64,000 nt of DNA, taken from NCBI GenBank assembly GCA_964542915.1, contig CAZIVP010000005.1:1-64000 (forward strand). The letters run 5' to 3'. The position numbers were made by a program, and so were the translations under genes. The number at the start of each line of letters is the position of its first letter. The first letter of the stretch is position 1. Positions 8,710-16,322 of this stretch are shown piece after piece. Under the pieces are notes generated by a model. The model saw only the letters and a program-made list of their open reading frames with translations, made no database searches and was not told the DNA's origin. This DNA is from CAZIVP01 sp964542915 (GTDB lineage: Bacteria > Calditrichota > Calditrichia > Calditrichales > Calditrichaceae).

Positions 8710-9376
8710 CGATTCCCCCTGCGCAAAGATGTGGTTGCAGGCTCATTTTATCCTGAACTGTTTTAAAAAGTGCATACAGTGAACGAGCGGACGCCATGAG
8801 CCAGAATGCATAATGATAAAGGTTAACTGCAACAGAGGAAGGCATATTTCCTTAAATTTTTATTGATATCGATTCAGATGAATCTATAATCACTCCGAAC
8901 ATGACACAGTCCGACCGTATCATGTTGTCTTTTTGCAACACTTACAGAGGCCAGGTGTTGTTTTTTTGCAACATCGAAATGGACATCATTTTTAAAAACT
9001 ATAGATAATTTAATAAGAATTATCTATTTATGTGGACTTCAATCATCAATCGAAGCATTGGCATAATGTTTGTTAAATTTATCACATCCAAGTTCCAAAT
9101 ATGCATTCATAAAATAAAAAATAGCGATCCAAACGCTTAAATGTTTTAGGGCTATTGGTTATGGTTTTTTTACTTTACTCTCTCCTCTAAAAAAGTTATT
9201 CACAAAATTATAAATGTTTAGACAATCGAAATGAAGATAACAACTTGATACACAACATTGAATATAGTGTCGTTACATTATAAAGATGTACTTTGCAACA
9301 AAGGATTTTAAAAAAGGGGGAAAGCGATGGCAGCTTTTTAAACAAAAATGAAAAAACCGAAGGATTCTATTGAATC
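8710..9376. other. Long regulatory intergenic region between PA-like gene and sigma-54 activator
   Basis: 667 bp of AT-rich DNA between divergent genes. It contains twin 18-bp palindromic boxes (8923-8973), a related half-site TTTGCAACA at 9292-9300, and two very short reading frames in front of the activator gene. No protein gene is supported. Confidence 0.6.
8923..8973. promoter_or_regulatory. Twin palindromic boxes TGTTG-N8-CAACA
   Basis: TGTTGTCTTTTTGCAACA at 8923-8940 and TGTTGTTTTTTTGCAACA at 8956-8973 differ at one base, and each is an inverted repeat. Their starts are 33 bp apart, about three helical turns, so two dimers would sit on the same face of the DNA. This is the layout of enhancer or operator sites for NtrC-type or other dimeric regulators. 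The sites lie 214 bp upstream of the PA-like gene start and about 400 bp upstream of the sigma-54 activator start. Confidence 0.6.
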
Positions 9377-9380
9377 ATGA
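9327..9380 (+). promoter_or_regulatory. Leader with two mini-ORFs before the sigma-54 activator gene
   Basis: A very strong ribosome site (AGGGGGAAAGCG) precedes ATG 9327, which encodes only MAAF before TAA at 9339-9341. In the same frame ATG 9348 encodes MKKPKDSIES, and its TGA (9378-9380) overlaps the ATG of the activator (9377) as ATGA. The activator has no good ribosome site of its own (AGGA is 13 bases away). Its translation may therefore depend on reinitiation or coupling from the leader. Confidence 0.5.
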
Positions 9381-10681
9381 GTAAAACCAAGCCCCCCATA
9401 CTTCTTATCGAACAAAGCGATGATTTATGTGCCCTCCTTCATACCTCTTTCAAACTGAACGGTCGATTGCATTCAAAACGTTCTTTCAAGGAAGCCTTTG
9501 ATGCCCTCGGAAACATTTACTATGCACTTGTGATATGTAAAATCGATCCAGTTAATGTGGACCGCTTTGTTCAATTTTCCGAACGCATCAACCATTGCAA
9601 TTTTACAATTACAGTTGTTTGTGTCGTCGATACGTTCAGTAAACAATTAATGAAATGTTGCTTTAAAAATGGAGCGGATGAGGTAATTCTGAAGGAAGGC
9701 ATTTCCGATTTCTTTAAAGGTTATTTTATAGAAGAGTCAAAATTCATCCCAAGTAGCCATAAAAGACTTTCCTTTTCATCAAACGATTTTATAGGCCATA
9801 ACCAGAAGATCAGAGATATTAAAAAGGATGTTGTTAAACTCTTGAAATATAATCCGGATGTTATTTTAATCGAGGGTGAGAGCGGCGTCGGTAAAAATTC
9901 GTTCACCAATTTTATTTATAGCGAAAGTACTAGAAAAGAAGGACCTTTTATTCATTTGAGTTGTTCCGCCATACCAGACAGTCTAATTGAAAGCGAACTA
10001 TTTGGGCACGAAAAAGGTGCGTACACCGGCGCCATTCAGACAAAAGCCGGCAAGTTCGAACTGGCGCATAACGGCGTGATATTATTGGATGAAATCAGCG
10101 AAATCCCCTATCACCTTCAGGCCAAATTACTACACGTGATTGAAAACAAACGCTTTTACAGTGTCGGCGGCCACCAGGAAATCAAAAGCGACTTTATGGT
10201 TATTGCCACAACCAATCAGGACTTAGTGGAGATGGTTAAATGCAAACAGTTCAGGAAGGATTTATTTTTCAGAATCAGCAAAATATTTTATAAGATCCTC
10301 CCTTTACGAGAACGTAAAGAGGATATACCCCATTTAATGGACTATTTTATTCAAAAGTGGCAATCCAAATATAACCACACGGTTACGTTTTCACGGTCAG
10401 CCCTGAAAAAAATGATAAAATATAGCTATCCAGGTAACGTTCGCGAACTGTTTAACAGTATGGAAAGCGCTGTCATGCGGGCCAATGGGCATGTCGATGA
10501 CAATGACATCCAGTTTTATTTCGACGCTTGCACCTCACCGGAGGAAAGTACATTGAACAAAAAAACCATAGAAGCGATCCTTAACCAATTCAATGGCAAC
10601 ATAAGCGAAGCGGCCAAACAAATCGGTTATACACGGGAAGGGCTCAGCAAAAAAATTAAAAAAATGCAAATAACGATTTAA
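9377..10681 (+). CDS. Sigma-54-dependent transcriptional activator (NtrC family) with atypical receiver
   Basis: 434 residues. Residues 7-115 have a CheY-like layout (PPILLIEQSDD, then strand ALVICKIDP), but the residue at the usual phospho-Asp position looks like Lys55 or Cys54, so control by ordinary phosphorylation is unlikely. The AAA+ domain follows: Walker A GESGVGK (167-173), sigma-54 contact loop GAYTGA (214-219, the Tyr variant of GAFTGA), Walker B GVILLDE (233-239), and the arginine region FRKDLFFRISKIF with LPLRERKEDI. The C-terminus is a Fis-type helix-turn-helix (ILNQFNGNISEAAKQIGYTREGLSKKIKK). A sigma-54-like promoter lies 145 bp downstream in front of the secretin gene, the likely target. 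The start overlaps the stop of a leader peptide. Confidence 0.92.
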   Translation: MSKTKPPILLIEQSDDLCALLHTSFKLNGRLHSKRSFKEAFDALGNIYYALVICKIDPVNVDRFVQFSERINHCNFTITVVCVVDTFSKQLMKCCFKNGADEVILKEGISDFFKGYFIEESKFIPSSHKRLSFSSNDFIGHNQKIRDIKKDVVKLLKYNPDVILIEGESGVGKNSFTNFIYSESTRKEGPFIHLSCSAIPDSLIESELFGHEKGAYTGAIQTKAGKFELAHNGVILLDEISEIPYHLQAKLLHVIENKRFYSVGGHQEIKSDFMVIATTNQDLVEMVKCKQFRKDLFFRISKIFYKILPLRERKEDIPHLMDYFIQKWQSKYNHTVTFSRSALKKMIKYSYPGNVRELFNSMESAVMRANGHVDDNDIQFYFDACTSPEESTLNKKTIEAILNQFNGNISEAAKQIGYTREGLSKKIKKMQITI

Positions 10682-10694
10682 CGACTCGCAAATC

Positions 10695-10738
10695 GTGAAC
10701 TTTTTCAGCTTGACCGAAGCTCTCGGAAAAAATTTCAC
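10695..10738. terminator. Long imperfect hairpin after the activator gene
   Basis: GTGAA...TTTTTC-AGCTT pairs with AAGCT-(ctcg)-GAAAAA...TTCAC around a short loop, 14 bases past the stop codon at 10681. It may end the activator transcript or mark an mRNA 3' end. The T run lies inside the stem rather than after it, so it is not a classic terminator. Confidence 0.4.
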
Positions 10739-10825
10739 GCTTAGGCTTTGAGATAAATACAAGTAATTATTCATTAAACGATCAAAATACAGGACATTAC
10801 GGTGTTTAAAAAAACGTAAAAAAAT

Positions 10826-10842
10826 TTGGCACATATTTTGAC
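10826..10842 (+). promoter_or_regulatory. Sigma-54-like (-24/-12) promoter of the secretin operon
   Basis: TTGGCACATATTTTGAC matches the sigma-54 consensus TGGCAC-N5-TTGC. The -24 element is exact, GG and the -12 dinucleotide are 10 bp apart, and TTGA stands in place of TTGC. It lies about 60 bp before the secretin ATG and directly behind a sigma-54 activator gene, which supports the reading. Confidence 0.65.
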
Positions 10843-10902
10843 CTTAGTGTCACATATTTTATTTGTAACAACGACCCACTCACTCAAAATTAATAGACGG
10901 TT

Positions 10903-12540
10903 ATGCGATTACTTTTTAAAAACGCCATCTATTTATTGCTCCTATGCACCCTATTGATGACCGCAACAAGCGGCTGTTTCAATAACAAGAAGCGGTTAAT
11001 TAAAAAGCTCAATGAAAACGATGTATCGTTAAGTGATCCGCAATATGATGAACAGGATATTCGCAATATCGAACGCCTTTTGGATCAGGAGATGTACGGT
11101 CCCGCTCTGGCGGAACTCAAAGCGGTGCTCAGTCAAACCTCGATGGCCATTCGCGAACCCAAACTGTTTATATTACTTTCAGAGGCTTTAATGGGCCTGG
11201 GTCGTGAAGAAGACGCCCAATACACACTGCGCTTTGCCAAATCGGTTTTCAATCATCATAACTTCAAACATCCCGCTTTTAAAAAGGATTTGCGCAAATT
11301 TTTGAACAAGATATCGGATACCGGTCCATTGAGTATACTGGACTATGCCAAACCGGATACCGCCAGGGATGTCGAAAAGCAAGCGGCCAAACAGCAACCG
11401 TTGGTTACCAATTCATTTTACGAGACCGATTTACGACAGGCATTGTTCGATATTTCCATGCAAACCGGTGTAACGATTGTTTGGGATGAATCGGTCGACG
11501 GCACCGTAACGTACGAAGCCGTGGAAGAGCCTTTGGAAGATGTTTTACACCATATTTTATTTGCCAACGGATATACTTTTGTGAAGCGCGACGGATTGTA
11601 TTACATCGGTTCGGCCGACGTTAAAAATAAATCATTCAGGCAATTAAGCGAAACCCATGTGGTATCGCTATCCAATATGGACGCCCGGGAAGCGGTTACC
11701 TTACTGGCCGATCCGTATAAACCATACGTTAACGCTTCCCAGCAGTCCAATCTGGTAGGCGTCACGGCGCCGCCGGTGCTGGCCTCCCGCATCATCAGCG
11801 ATCTGGAACAAATCGATCGGCCGCGGCCGCAAGTCGAAATCGAAGCCGTCGTGGTTGAATTTGCCACCTCGAAGATCAAAAAACTGGGAACCGACTGGAA
11901 CATTGCCAGTTCCGGCTGGAACAACAAAGCGGCCGATTTCTCTATTGCTACACCGGAAATGGGCGACGCCATTTTAGCTTTGAATTATCTGCGCGACGCC
12001 ATGAAAATTAAGGATAAGGTGGTCAACTGGTCCGCTTCCATTAAAGCCCTGAGCGATGCGGGCGTCGCCCGAATCCGGGCCACGCCGCGTATACGTACGA
12101 TTCACGGACAGACCGCTTTGTTAAGCACCACCAAAGAACAATACTTCTTTATTACATCCGATCAGGACGGCGGTTTACTCGGCTATTATAATCGTTTGGA
12201 AACCATCCGCTCCGGAATCAACATCGAAATTACCCCTTATGTGGACAAAAACAACTTCATCACCGTACAGGTGAAGCCGCAGGTGGATGATGTTGTGGGC
12301 GAGGGCGCCAGCGGACTGCCGGAAATCAGCCGCCGCAATGCGGATACACGCGTCCGTGTGAAGGACGGCGAAACCATTACCATCGGCGGGTTACGGGTCG
12401 AAGAAGATAAACAAGTGCAGCGAGGGGTGCCCGTTCTCAGTCAAATTCCCCTGCTGGGTTATTTGTTCAGCCGGACGGAAACCGAAAAAGTGGAGAAAGA
12501 ATTGGTGATTTTCGTAACGCCCCACGTCTTAACGCTTTAG
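10903..12540 (+). CDS. Lipid-anchored TPR-secretin (GspD/PilQ family)
   Basis: 545 residues. A lipoprotein signal ends in the lipobox TSGC (Cys25). Residues about 50-130 read as helical TPR-like repeats (LDQEMYGPALAELKAVL, LFILLSEALMGLGREEDAQ). Next is an STN/N0-like domain (about 170-240, FYETDLRQALFDISMQTGVTI) and an N1/secretin_N-type domain (THVVSLSNMDAREAVTLL, to about 315). The secretin domain (about 320-545) carries VEIEAVVVEF, TPRIRTIHGQTA, the VKDGETITIGGL motif, and the closing PVLSQIPLLGYLFSRTETEKVEKELVIFVTPHV. Secretins form the outer-membrane channel of type II/III secretion and type IV pili. No ATPase, prepilin or other secretion gene is nearby, so it is a lone secretin. The fused TPR and lipid anchor resemble a built-in pilotin. 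Confidence 0.9.
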   Translation: MRLLFKNAIYLLLLCTLLMTATSGCFNNKKRLIKKLNENDVSLSDPQYDEQDIRNIERLLDQEMYGPALAELKAVLSQTSMAIREPKLFILLSEALMGLGREEDAQYTLRFAKSVFNHHNFKHPAFKKDLRKFLNKISDTGPLSILDYAKPDTARDVEKQAAKQQPLVTNSFYETDLRQALFDISMQTGVTIVWDESVDGTVTYEAVEEPLEDVLHHILFANGYTFVKRDGLYYIGSADVKNKSFRQLSETHVVSLSNMDAREAVTLLADPYKPYVNASQQSNLVGVTAPPVLASRIISDLEQIDRPRPQVEIEAVVVEFATSKIKKLGTDWNIASSGWNNKAADFSIATPEMGDAILALNYLRDAMKIKDKVVNWSASIKALSDAGVARIRATPRIRTIHGQTALLSTTKEQYFFITSDQDGGLLGYYNRLETIRSGINIEITPYVDKNNFITVQVKPQVDDVVGEGASGLPEISRRNADTRVRVKDGETITIGGLRVEEDKQVQRGVPVLSQIPLLGYLFSRTETEKVEKELVIFVTPHVLTL

Positions 12541-12577
12541 CCGTTAAGCCGGGTACGTGCGGGCTACGATTATAAAA

Positions 12578-12639
12578 AGGCTGCCCCGTTCCCTACAAAC
12601 GGGACAGCCTACTAAAAGGTGGACGCTCTAAATCCACCT
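12578..12639 (+). promoter_or_regulatory. Two tandem RNA hairpins between secretin and exported-protein genes
   Basis: Hairpin A pairs AGGCTG-c-CCCGTT (12578-12590) with AACGGG-a-CAGCCT (12598-12610). Hairpin B pairs AGGTGGA (12617-12623) with TCCACCT (12633-12639). Neither is followed by a run of T's, so they may act as mRNA processing, stability or attenuation elements that set different levels of the secretin and the downstream protein. A strong AAGGAGG for the next gene follows at 12657-12663. Confidence 0.5.
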
Positions 12640-12672
12640 CCTTTAAGTTAACAAACAAGGAGGAACTTTACA

Positions 12673-13380
12673 ATGTTTAAGAAATTATCGGCATTATTGG
12701 TTATCTTCTCCGTACTGTTCTTTTTTAACACCGCCATGGCGCAGCACGAAGATGCGCCGCCTTATAAAAACGGCGGTAATACCGTTAATACTGAGGGCTG
12801 GGGTGAAGATTGCAGCGACTGGGTAAAATATGAAGGCGGTTTTGAATGGGACGTCATCTATGATGATGATTTCAACGATTACAGAAAATGCAACCAGGAT
12901 CAACAGGTGGTATGGCCCGCCCTGACCATTGACGTCTACGTTGAATACTCCACCCGTATACGATGGGAAAACCAAAATGTTTACGTCCATCGCTACGACG
13001 ATCATATCGACGGCGGGAAATCTTACAGCATCGTTTTCAGCGGCTGGATTCAAAGCAACCAGGCCAACTATGTGCAAATCACGCCATCAGGCACCTGGGA
13101 TTTATTCAAATTAGATTATAAAAACGGGATACCCGGAGTACCCGAAGGCGGGCCTGATATCGGCATTACCTGGCACACCCGCACCGGCGACGGATTAACA
13201 TGGGACGATCCCGAGGACGATACTGGTTGGAATACGGTTGCCCAGGGCGACCCAATCCGGGTTATAACCCAACTTTGCGATCACTGGTTCCAGTTTAAAG
13301 CCACTTTTACACTCGATAAACATTTGAATGAAGGTCACTACGCCTGGGAAGGCACGGCCTGCCCGGTTCCCAATATGTAG
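12673..13380 (+). CDS. Exported protein of unknown function, paralogue of the 15074 gene product
   Basis: 235 residues with a clear signal peptide ending NTAMAQ. The mature protein is acidic and aromatic, with four cysteines (C47, C73, and two near the C-terminus), so disulfides are possible. Residues 104-138 (YVHRYDD, then IQSNQANYVQITP) and the end (FQFKATFTLDKHLNEGHY) align with residues 76-106 and the C-terminus of the 197-aa product at 15074 (YVHRFNN, IQSDRVNIWQLSP, HTFKLKIEG...AGHY), so the two are homologous. The ribosome site is excellent (AAGGAGG), the best in this operon, which suggests high expression. Its place between a secretin and a chaperone-like gene suggests an exported subunit or cargo. 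That role is inferred. Confidence 0.8.
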   Translation: MFKKLSALLVIFSVLFFFNTAMAQHEDAPPYKNGGNTVNTEGWGEDCSDWVKYEGGFEWDVIYDDDFNDYRKCNQDQQVVWPALTIDVYVEYSTRIRWENQNVYVHRYDDHIDGGKSYSIVFSGWIQSNQANYVQITPSGTWDLFKLDYKNGIPGVPEGGPDIGITWHTRTGDGLTWDDPEDDTGWNTVAQGDPIRVITQLCDHWFQFKATFTLDKHLNEGHYAWEGTACPVPNM

Positions 13381-13390
13381 AATCCATAAC

Positions 13391-13420
13391 AGCAGCTGCG
13401 ACCCGGGCAGCTGCTTATTT
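13391..13420 (+). terminator. Hairpin after the first exported-protein gene
   Basis: AGCAGCTGC (13391-13399) pairs perfectly with GCAGCTGCT (13407-13415) around a 7-nt loop and is followed by TATTTAATT. It sits 11 bases after the stop codon. It may be a partial terminator or a 3' stabiliser, since the next gene starts only 30 bases later. Confidence 0.6.
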
Positions 13421-13444
13421 AATTACTTTACGATGGAAGGCATT

Positions 13445-15064
13445 ATGTTAAAACGCAATATCATCGCAGCATTCATTTTTTGGCTTCTGCTTTCGTATTC
13501 GTTCATTGACGCCCAGGTTTCGATGCAGCCGCTCCTGCACGAGCTGCAGCTAAGCAAGCATTCGCGCGAATCATTCACCCTGCATGTTTCAAACTCCGGC
13601 GCGTTTACGGAAAATTGCACGCTCACCCCTCTCTCCATGGATGTGTCGGAAGACGGTCAGCCCTTTGCTCTGGACAGCACAAACGACCGTTCCTGCGTTG
13701 ACTGGATGACATTTGAGCCTGCAGAATTCACACTCAAGCCAAAATCCGAAAAACAGATCCATGTGCGTATAGAGGTTCCAAGAGATGTTAGCGGTACCTA
13801 CTATGCCATGTATCGTCTGGATTTTCATTCAGAAGCGGAAAAACAGGACAGCGAACTTCTAAGTTTGAAACGCAGCTGGGCGGGCGTTCTTTTGGTTAAT
13901 GTCCGTTCATTCGGCAATAACGTGAAACTGGAACCGCAAGGACTCAAAATAATTCCCGGCCGGTCTAACGTTCAGGCAGCCCAGGCTCGTTTCTCGTCTG
14001 ACGCCTGGCGCGTGGAAGTCCGTTTAAAAAATACCGGCAACCTGATGACCCAGGCCAAGGGCAACATTATGCTGTTCTCGGAATCGGGCAAGTTACTCCA
14101 TTCCGAAACACTGGAAGTGGGTCGCGGCATCTTATTACCAAATAAAAACCGCACCTTCACAGCCAGCGGCTCCGGTTATTTGCCCGACGGCATGTATTTA
14201 CTGAAAGCCAACATCACGGCAAAGAGAAGCCCGCAGTTATCGCATTCGACGCCGTTCAGTGTTTATAAAGGGAAAGTTTATATTAATCCGGATTCGGATG
14301 AATTAAGAGATCTCATCAGAGCTTCTTCGCCCGGCTTTCAATTGCGAAAACAATTTATCGATTATCCCATCAGTTCCAATGCCAAACGCTACGGAAGCAT
14401 ATTGTTAAAAAATTTCCTGGATGATACCTTACGTATTTTTCCGCGTTTGACCGGTTGGTGGCTGGGGCCCCGCGGACAGATCGAACTCGGTAAACACTAT
14501 TTAGATCATAATAGATCATGTGAAGCATGGTTTGATCGTCAAAACAATGAAATTATCATTCCCCCCAAAACCAACTACTCCTACAAATTTAAAATTAATG
14601 TGCCGGAGAAGCTGGACGGTGAATATTTTGCCGGCATCGTGTTCGACCCGGACCATCCCAGACCGAATCTGGCCAAAGAGCTGAAAATCAACCGCGCCTG
14701 TTTTCTCTCCTTTGTTGATAGAAAATCGCGCGTTGATACAATTGATATTAATAACATTTCCATTAGAAAGAATGCGCAAAATAACCATGATTTACATTTT
14801 AAAGTTGTGAATCATGGGAATTCGCGCATTGATCTGTTGGGAAGAGCCAATCTATCGCTCGAGACCGCGCCGGGATACTATGAACCGGTGGGGGAGCCAC
14901 AGAAGGTCGGATCGTCCGGATCATGGATTATGCCGGGTAGTCATCGCCTTGTTGATGTGGAATTCCCGGAACTTAAGGCGGGTAAATACGAAGCGCGTAT
15001 CATCATTGAATCGCCCAATGGCAATAAAGCCTGGAGCACATTTAAACATGTAACCATTCGATAG
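13445..15064 (+). CDS. Exported Ig-fold, PapD/DUF916-like protein (possible chaperone)
   Basis: 539 residues from ATG 13445, which follows GGAAGG by 5 bases; the longer upstream frame overlaps the previous gene and is rejected. A signal peptide ends IDAQ. The first domain resembles DUF916/periplasmic-chaperone Ig folds: SKHSRESFTLHVSNSG, FTLKPKSEKQIHVRIEVPRDVSGTYYAMYRLDFHSE. Similar all-beta units follow, each ending in phrases such as LPDGMYLLKANI and KLDGEYFAGIVFDPD, and the last domain ends LKAGKYEARIIIESPNG. No transmembrane segment follows, so it is periplasmic or surface. Placed between the two homologous exported proteins and behind a secretin, it may bind or stack subunits. The family name is tentative. 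Confidence 0.75.
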   Translation: MLKRNIIAAFIFWLLLSYSFIDAQVSMQPLLHELQLSKHSRESFTLHVSNSGAFTENCTLTPLSMDVSEDGQPFALDSTNDRSCVDWMTFEPAEFTLKPKSEKQIHVRIEVPRDVSGTYYAMYRLDFHSEAEKQDSELLSLKRSWAGVLLVNVRSFGNNVKLEPQGLKIIPGRSNVQAAQARFSSDAWRVEVRLKNTGNLMTQAKGNIMLFSESGKLLHSETLEVGRGILLPNKNRTFTASGSGYLPDGMYLLKANITAKRSPQLSHSTPFSVYKGKVYINPDSDELRDLIRASSPGFQLRKQFIDYPISSNAKRYGSILLKNFLDDTLRIFPRLTGWWLGPRGQIELGKHYLDHNRSCEAWFDRQNNEIIIPPKTNYSYKFKINVPEKLDGEYFAGIVFDPDHPRPNLAKELKINRACFLSFVDRKSRVDTIDINNISIRKNAQNNHDLHFKVVNHGNSRIDLLGRANLSLETAPGYYEPVGEPQKVGSSGSWIMPGSHRLVDVEFPELKAGKYEARIIIESPNGNKAWSTFKHVTIR

Positions 15065-15073
15065 TTTGATGCT

Positions 15074-15667
15074 ATGAAACAACGCTATCTGACAACAATC
15101 ATCTTATTTCTAATCGTTTGTTATCCCGCAGGCACATTGACAGCCCAGACGGGACAGGAAACAATCGACCTCCGCAAACAACATCGAAATACGAACACCC
15201 ACCAACCGGCAACCAATAATACTTTAAATTCCGATCAAACCATCAACGCCGAGCCGGTGGAGACGCCGACCACATTCGGACTTAACTGGACCAACAGTTA
15301 TGTGCATCGCTTTAATAATTACGACGCCATTGAACTCATACTCGAGGGCAGCATTCAATCCGATAGAGTGAATATCTGGCAGTTGTCTCCTGAAGATGAG
15401 GACTATTCGCTGCATTTTCTCACCTTTATCAACGATGTTGAAAACCAAAGCCGGGACGGGGTCGATCCCGTTGAACTCAACTGGTTTTTTGCGCTAAACG
15501 GTTCGGAATACGAACCCGTCGAAATCGGAGACGATGGTAATATTTTTATTGAATTTCCGGCCGGCGACCATACCTTCAAGCTAAAAATAGAAGGACTCAT
15601 GCGGGATTATCAACTGGCGGGCCATTACGGGTTGTACATGAAAGAAAACCTCAGCCCGCAACTTTAA
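15074..15667 (+). CDS. Second exported protein, homologous to the 12673 gene product
   Basis: 197 residues with a signal peptide ending TLTAQ, then a Thr/Asn/Gln-rich linker (about 25-65), then a compact domain. YVHRFNN (76-82), SIQSDRVNIWQLSP (93-106) and HTFKLKIEGLMRDYQLAGHYGLYM near the end align with the 235-aa product. It lacks that protein's cysteines and N-terminal region. It starts 9 bp after the stop of the Ig-fold gene with little ribosome site, so coupling is likely and expression should be lower than for its paralogue. A minor subunit or tip protein is one possibility. This is inference from layout only. Confidence 0.75.
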   Translation: MKQRYLTTIILFLIVCYPAGTLTAQTGQETIDLRKQHRNTNTHQPATNNTLNSDQTINAEPVETPTTFGLNWTNSYVHRFNNYDAIELILEGSIQSDRVNIWQLSPEDEDYSLHFLTFINDVENQSRDGVDPVELNWFFALNGSEYEPVEIGDDGNIFIEFPAGDHTFKLKIEGLMRDYQLAGHYGLYMKENLSPQL

Positions 15668-16322
15668 TTGTTGAATATTTTTCACGTTATCTGCATTTCC
15701 AATTCAATGGAAATCTTTATAGATAGATATCACGCGAAAAGTCATTATAATAACACACCGACTCGTTTTACAACTTCGTCAAATAAACGTCCAACCCTCT
15801 AAGGATGATGTTTTCGCTCCTTTGTCATTTGATTAAAACAAGATATTAATATAGTAAAGAACGTTAATAGGGCTGGCTTTGCACGTGCGAAGCAGTTCAA
15901 CGAAATAGCATAACCTAAAGGATTTCCATTTTGTGTACACTTACTTTTCTTTGTCTTGATACAAAGACAAGTAGCAAAAGAAAAATCAAGGCGGATTGAA
16001 AATCACTAAAAAACAGCTGCACTCAGCTAAAAGAAAATAACGCTCCCGATTAATCGGGATCAAACAGATTTTCTTTTTTAACGCTGCGTTACGCTATTGT
16101 TTGATTCGCGATTTTCAATAGGCCCTTTTAAAGAAATCTTTCATCCTAAGCGAAGCAGAACGATCGTCCCTACAAAGTGTTTTTTATGTTTTGCTTTGCA
16201 CAACTTAAAAATACAACACTAAATCGGGATTATGATTTAGCAAGCGCTTGTTTTTGATCCTATTGCTCCGTTTTGGGGAGTAAGATTGTCTGGTTGTTTC
16301 ATTTACATATCGGTTACGGCTC
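15668..16322. other. Non-coding region rich in palindromes
   Basis: 655 bp with no supported gene. TTACTTTTCTTTGTCTTGAT followed by ACAAAGACAAGTAG (about 15947-15974) forms an imperfect hairpin. CCCGATTAATCGGG (about 16047-16060) is a perfect 14-bp palindrome, itself flanked by AAAGAAAAT and ATTTTCTTT arms. CTAAATC...GATTTAG (about 16220-16240) is a third. I recall similar stretches as dispersed repeats in FCB genomes, but that needs a search. Confidence 0.45.

Noticed and set aside
15874..15888. TGGC-N10-type GG/GC pair (sigma-54-like) in the non-coding block
   Set aside because: Spacing is right, but the -24 and -12 boxes are weak and no + strand gene follows; the next gene is on the minus strand.
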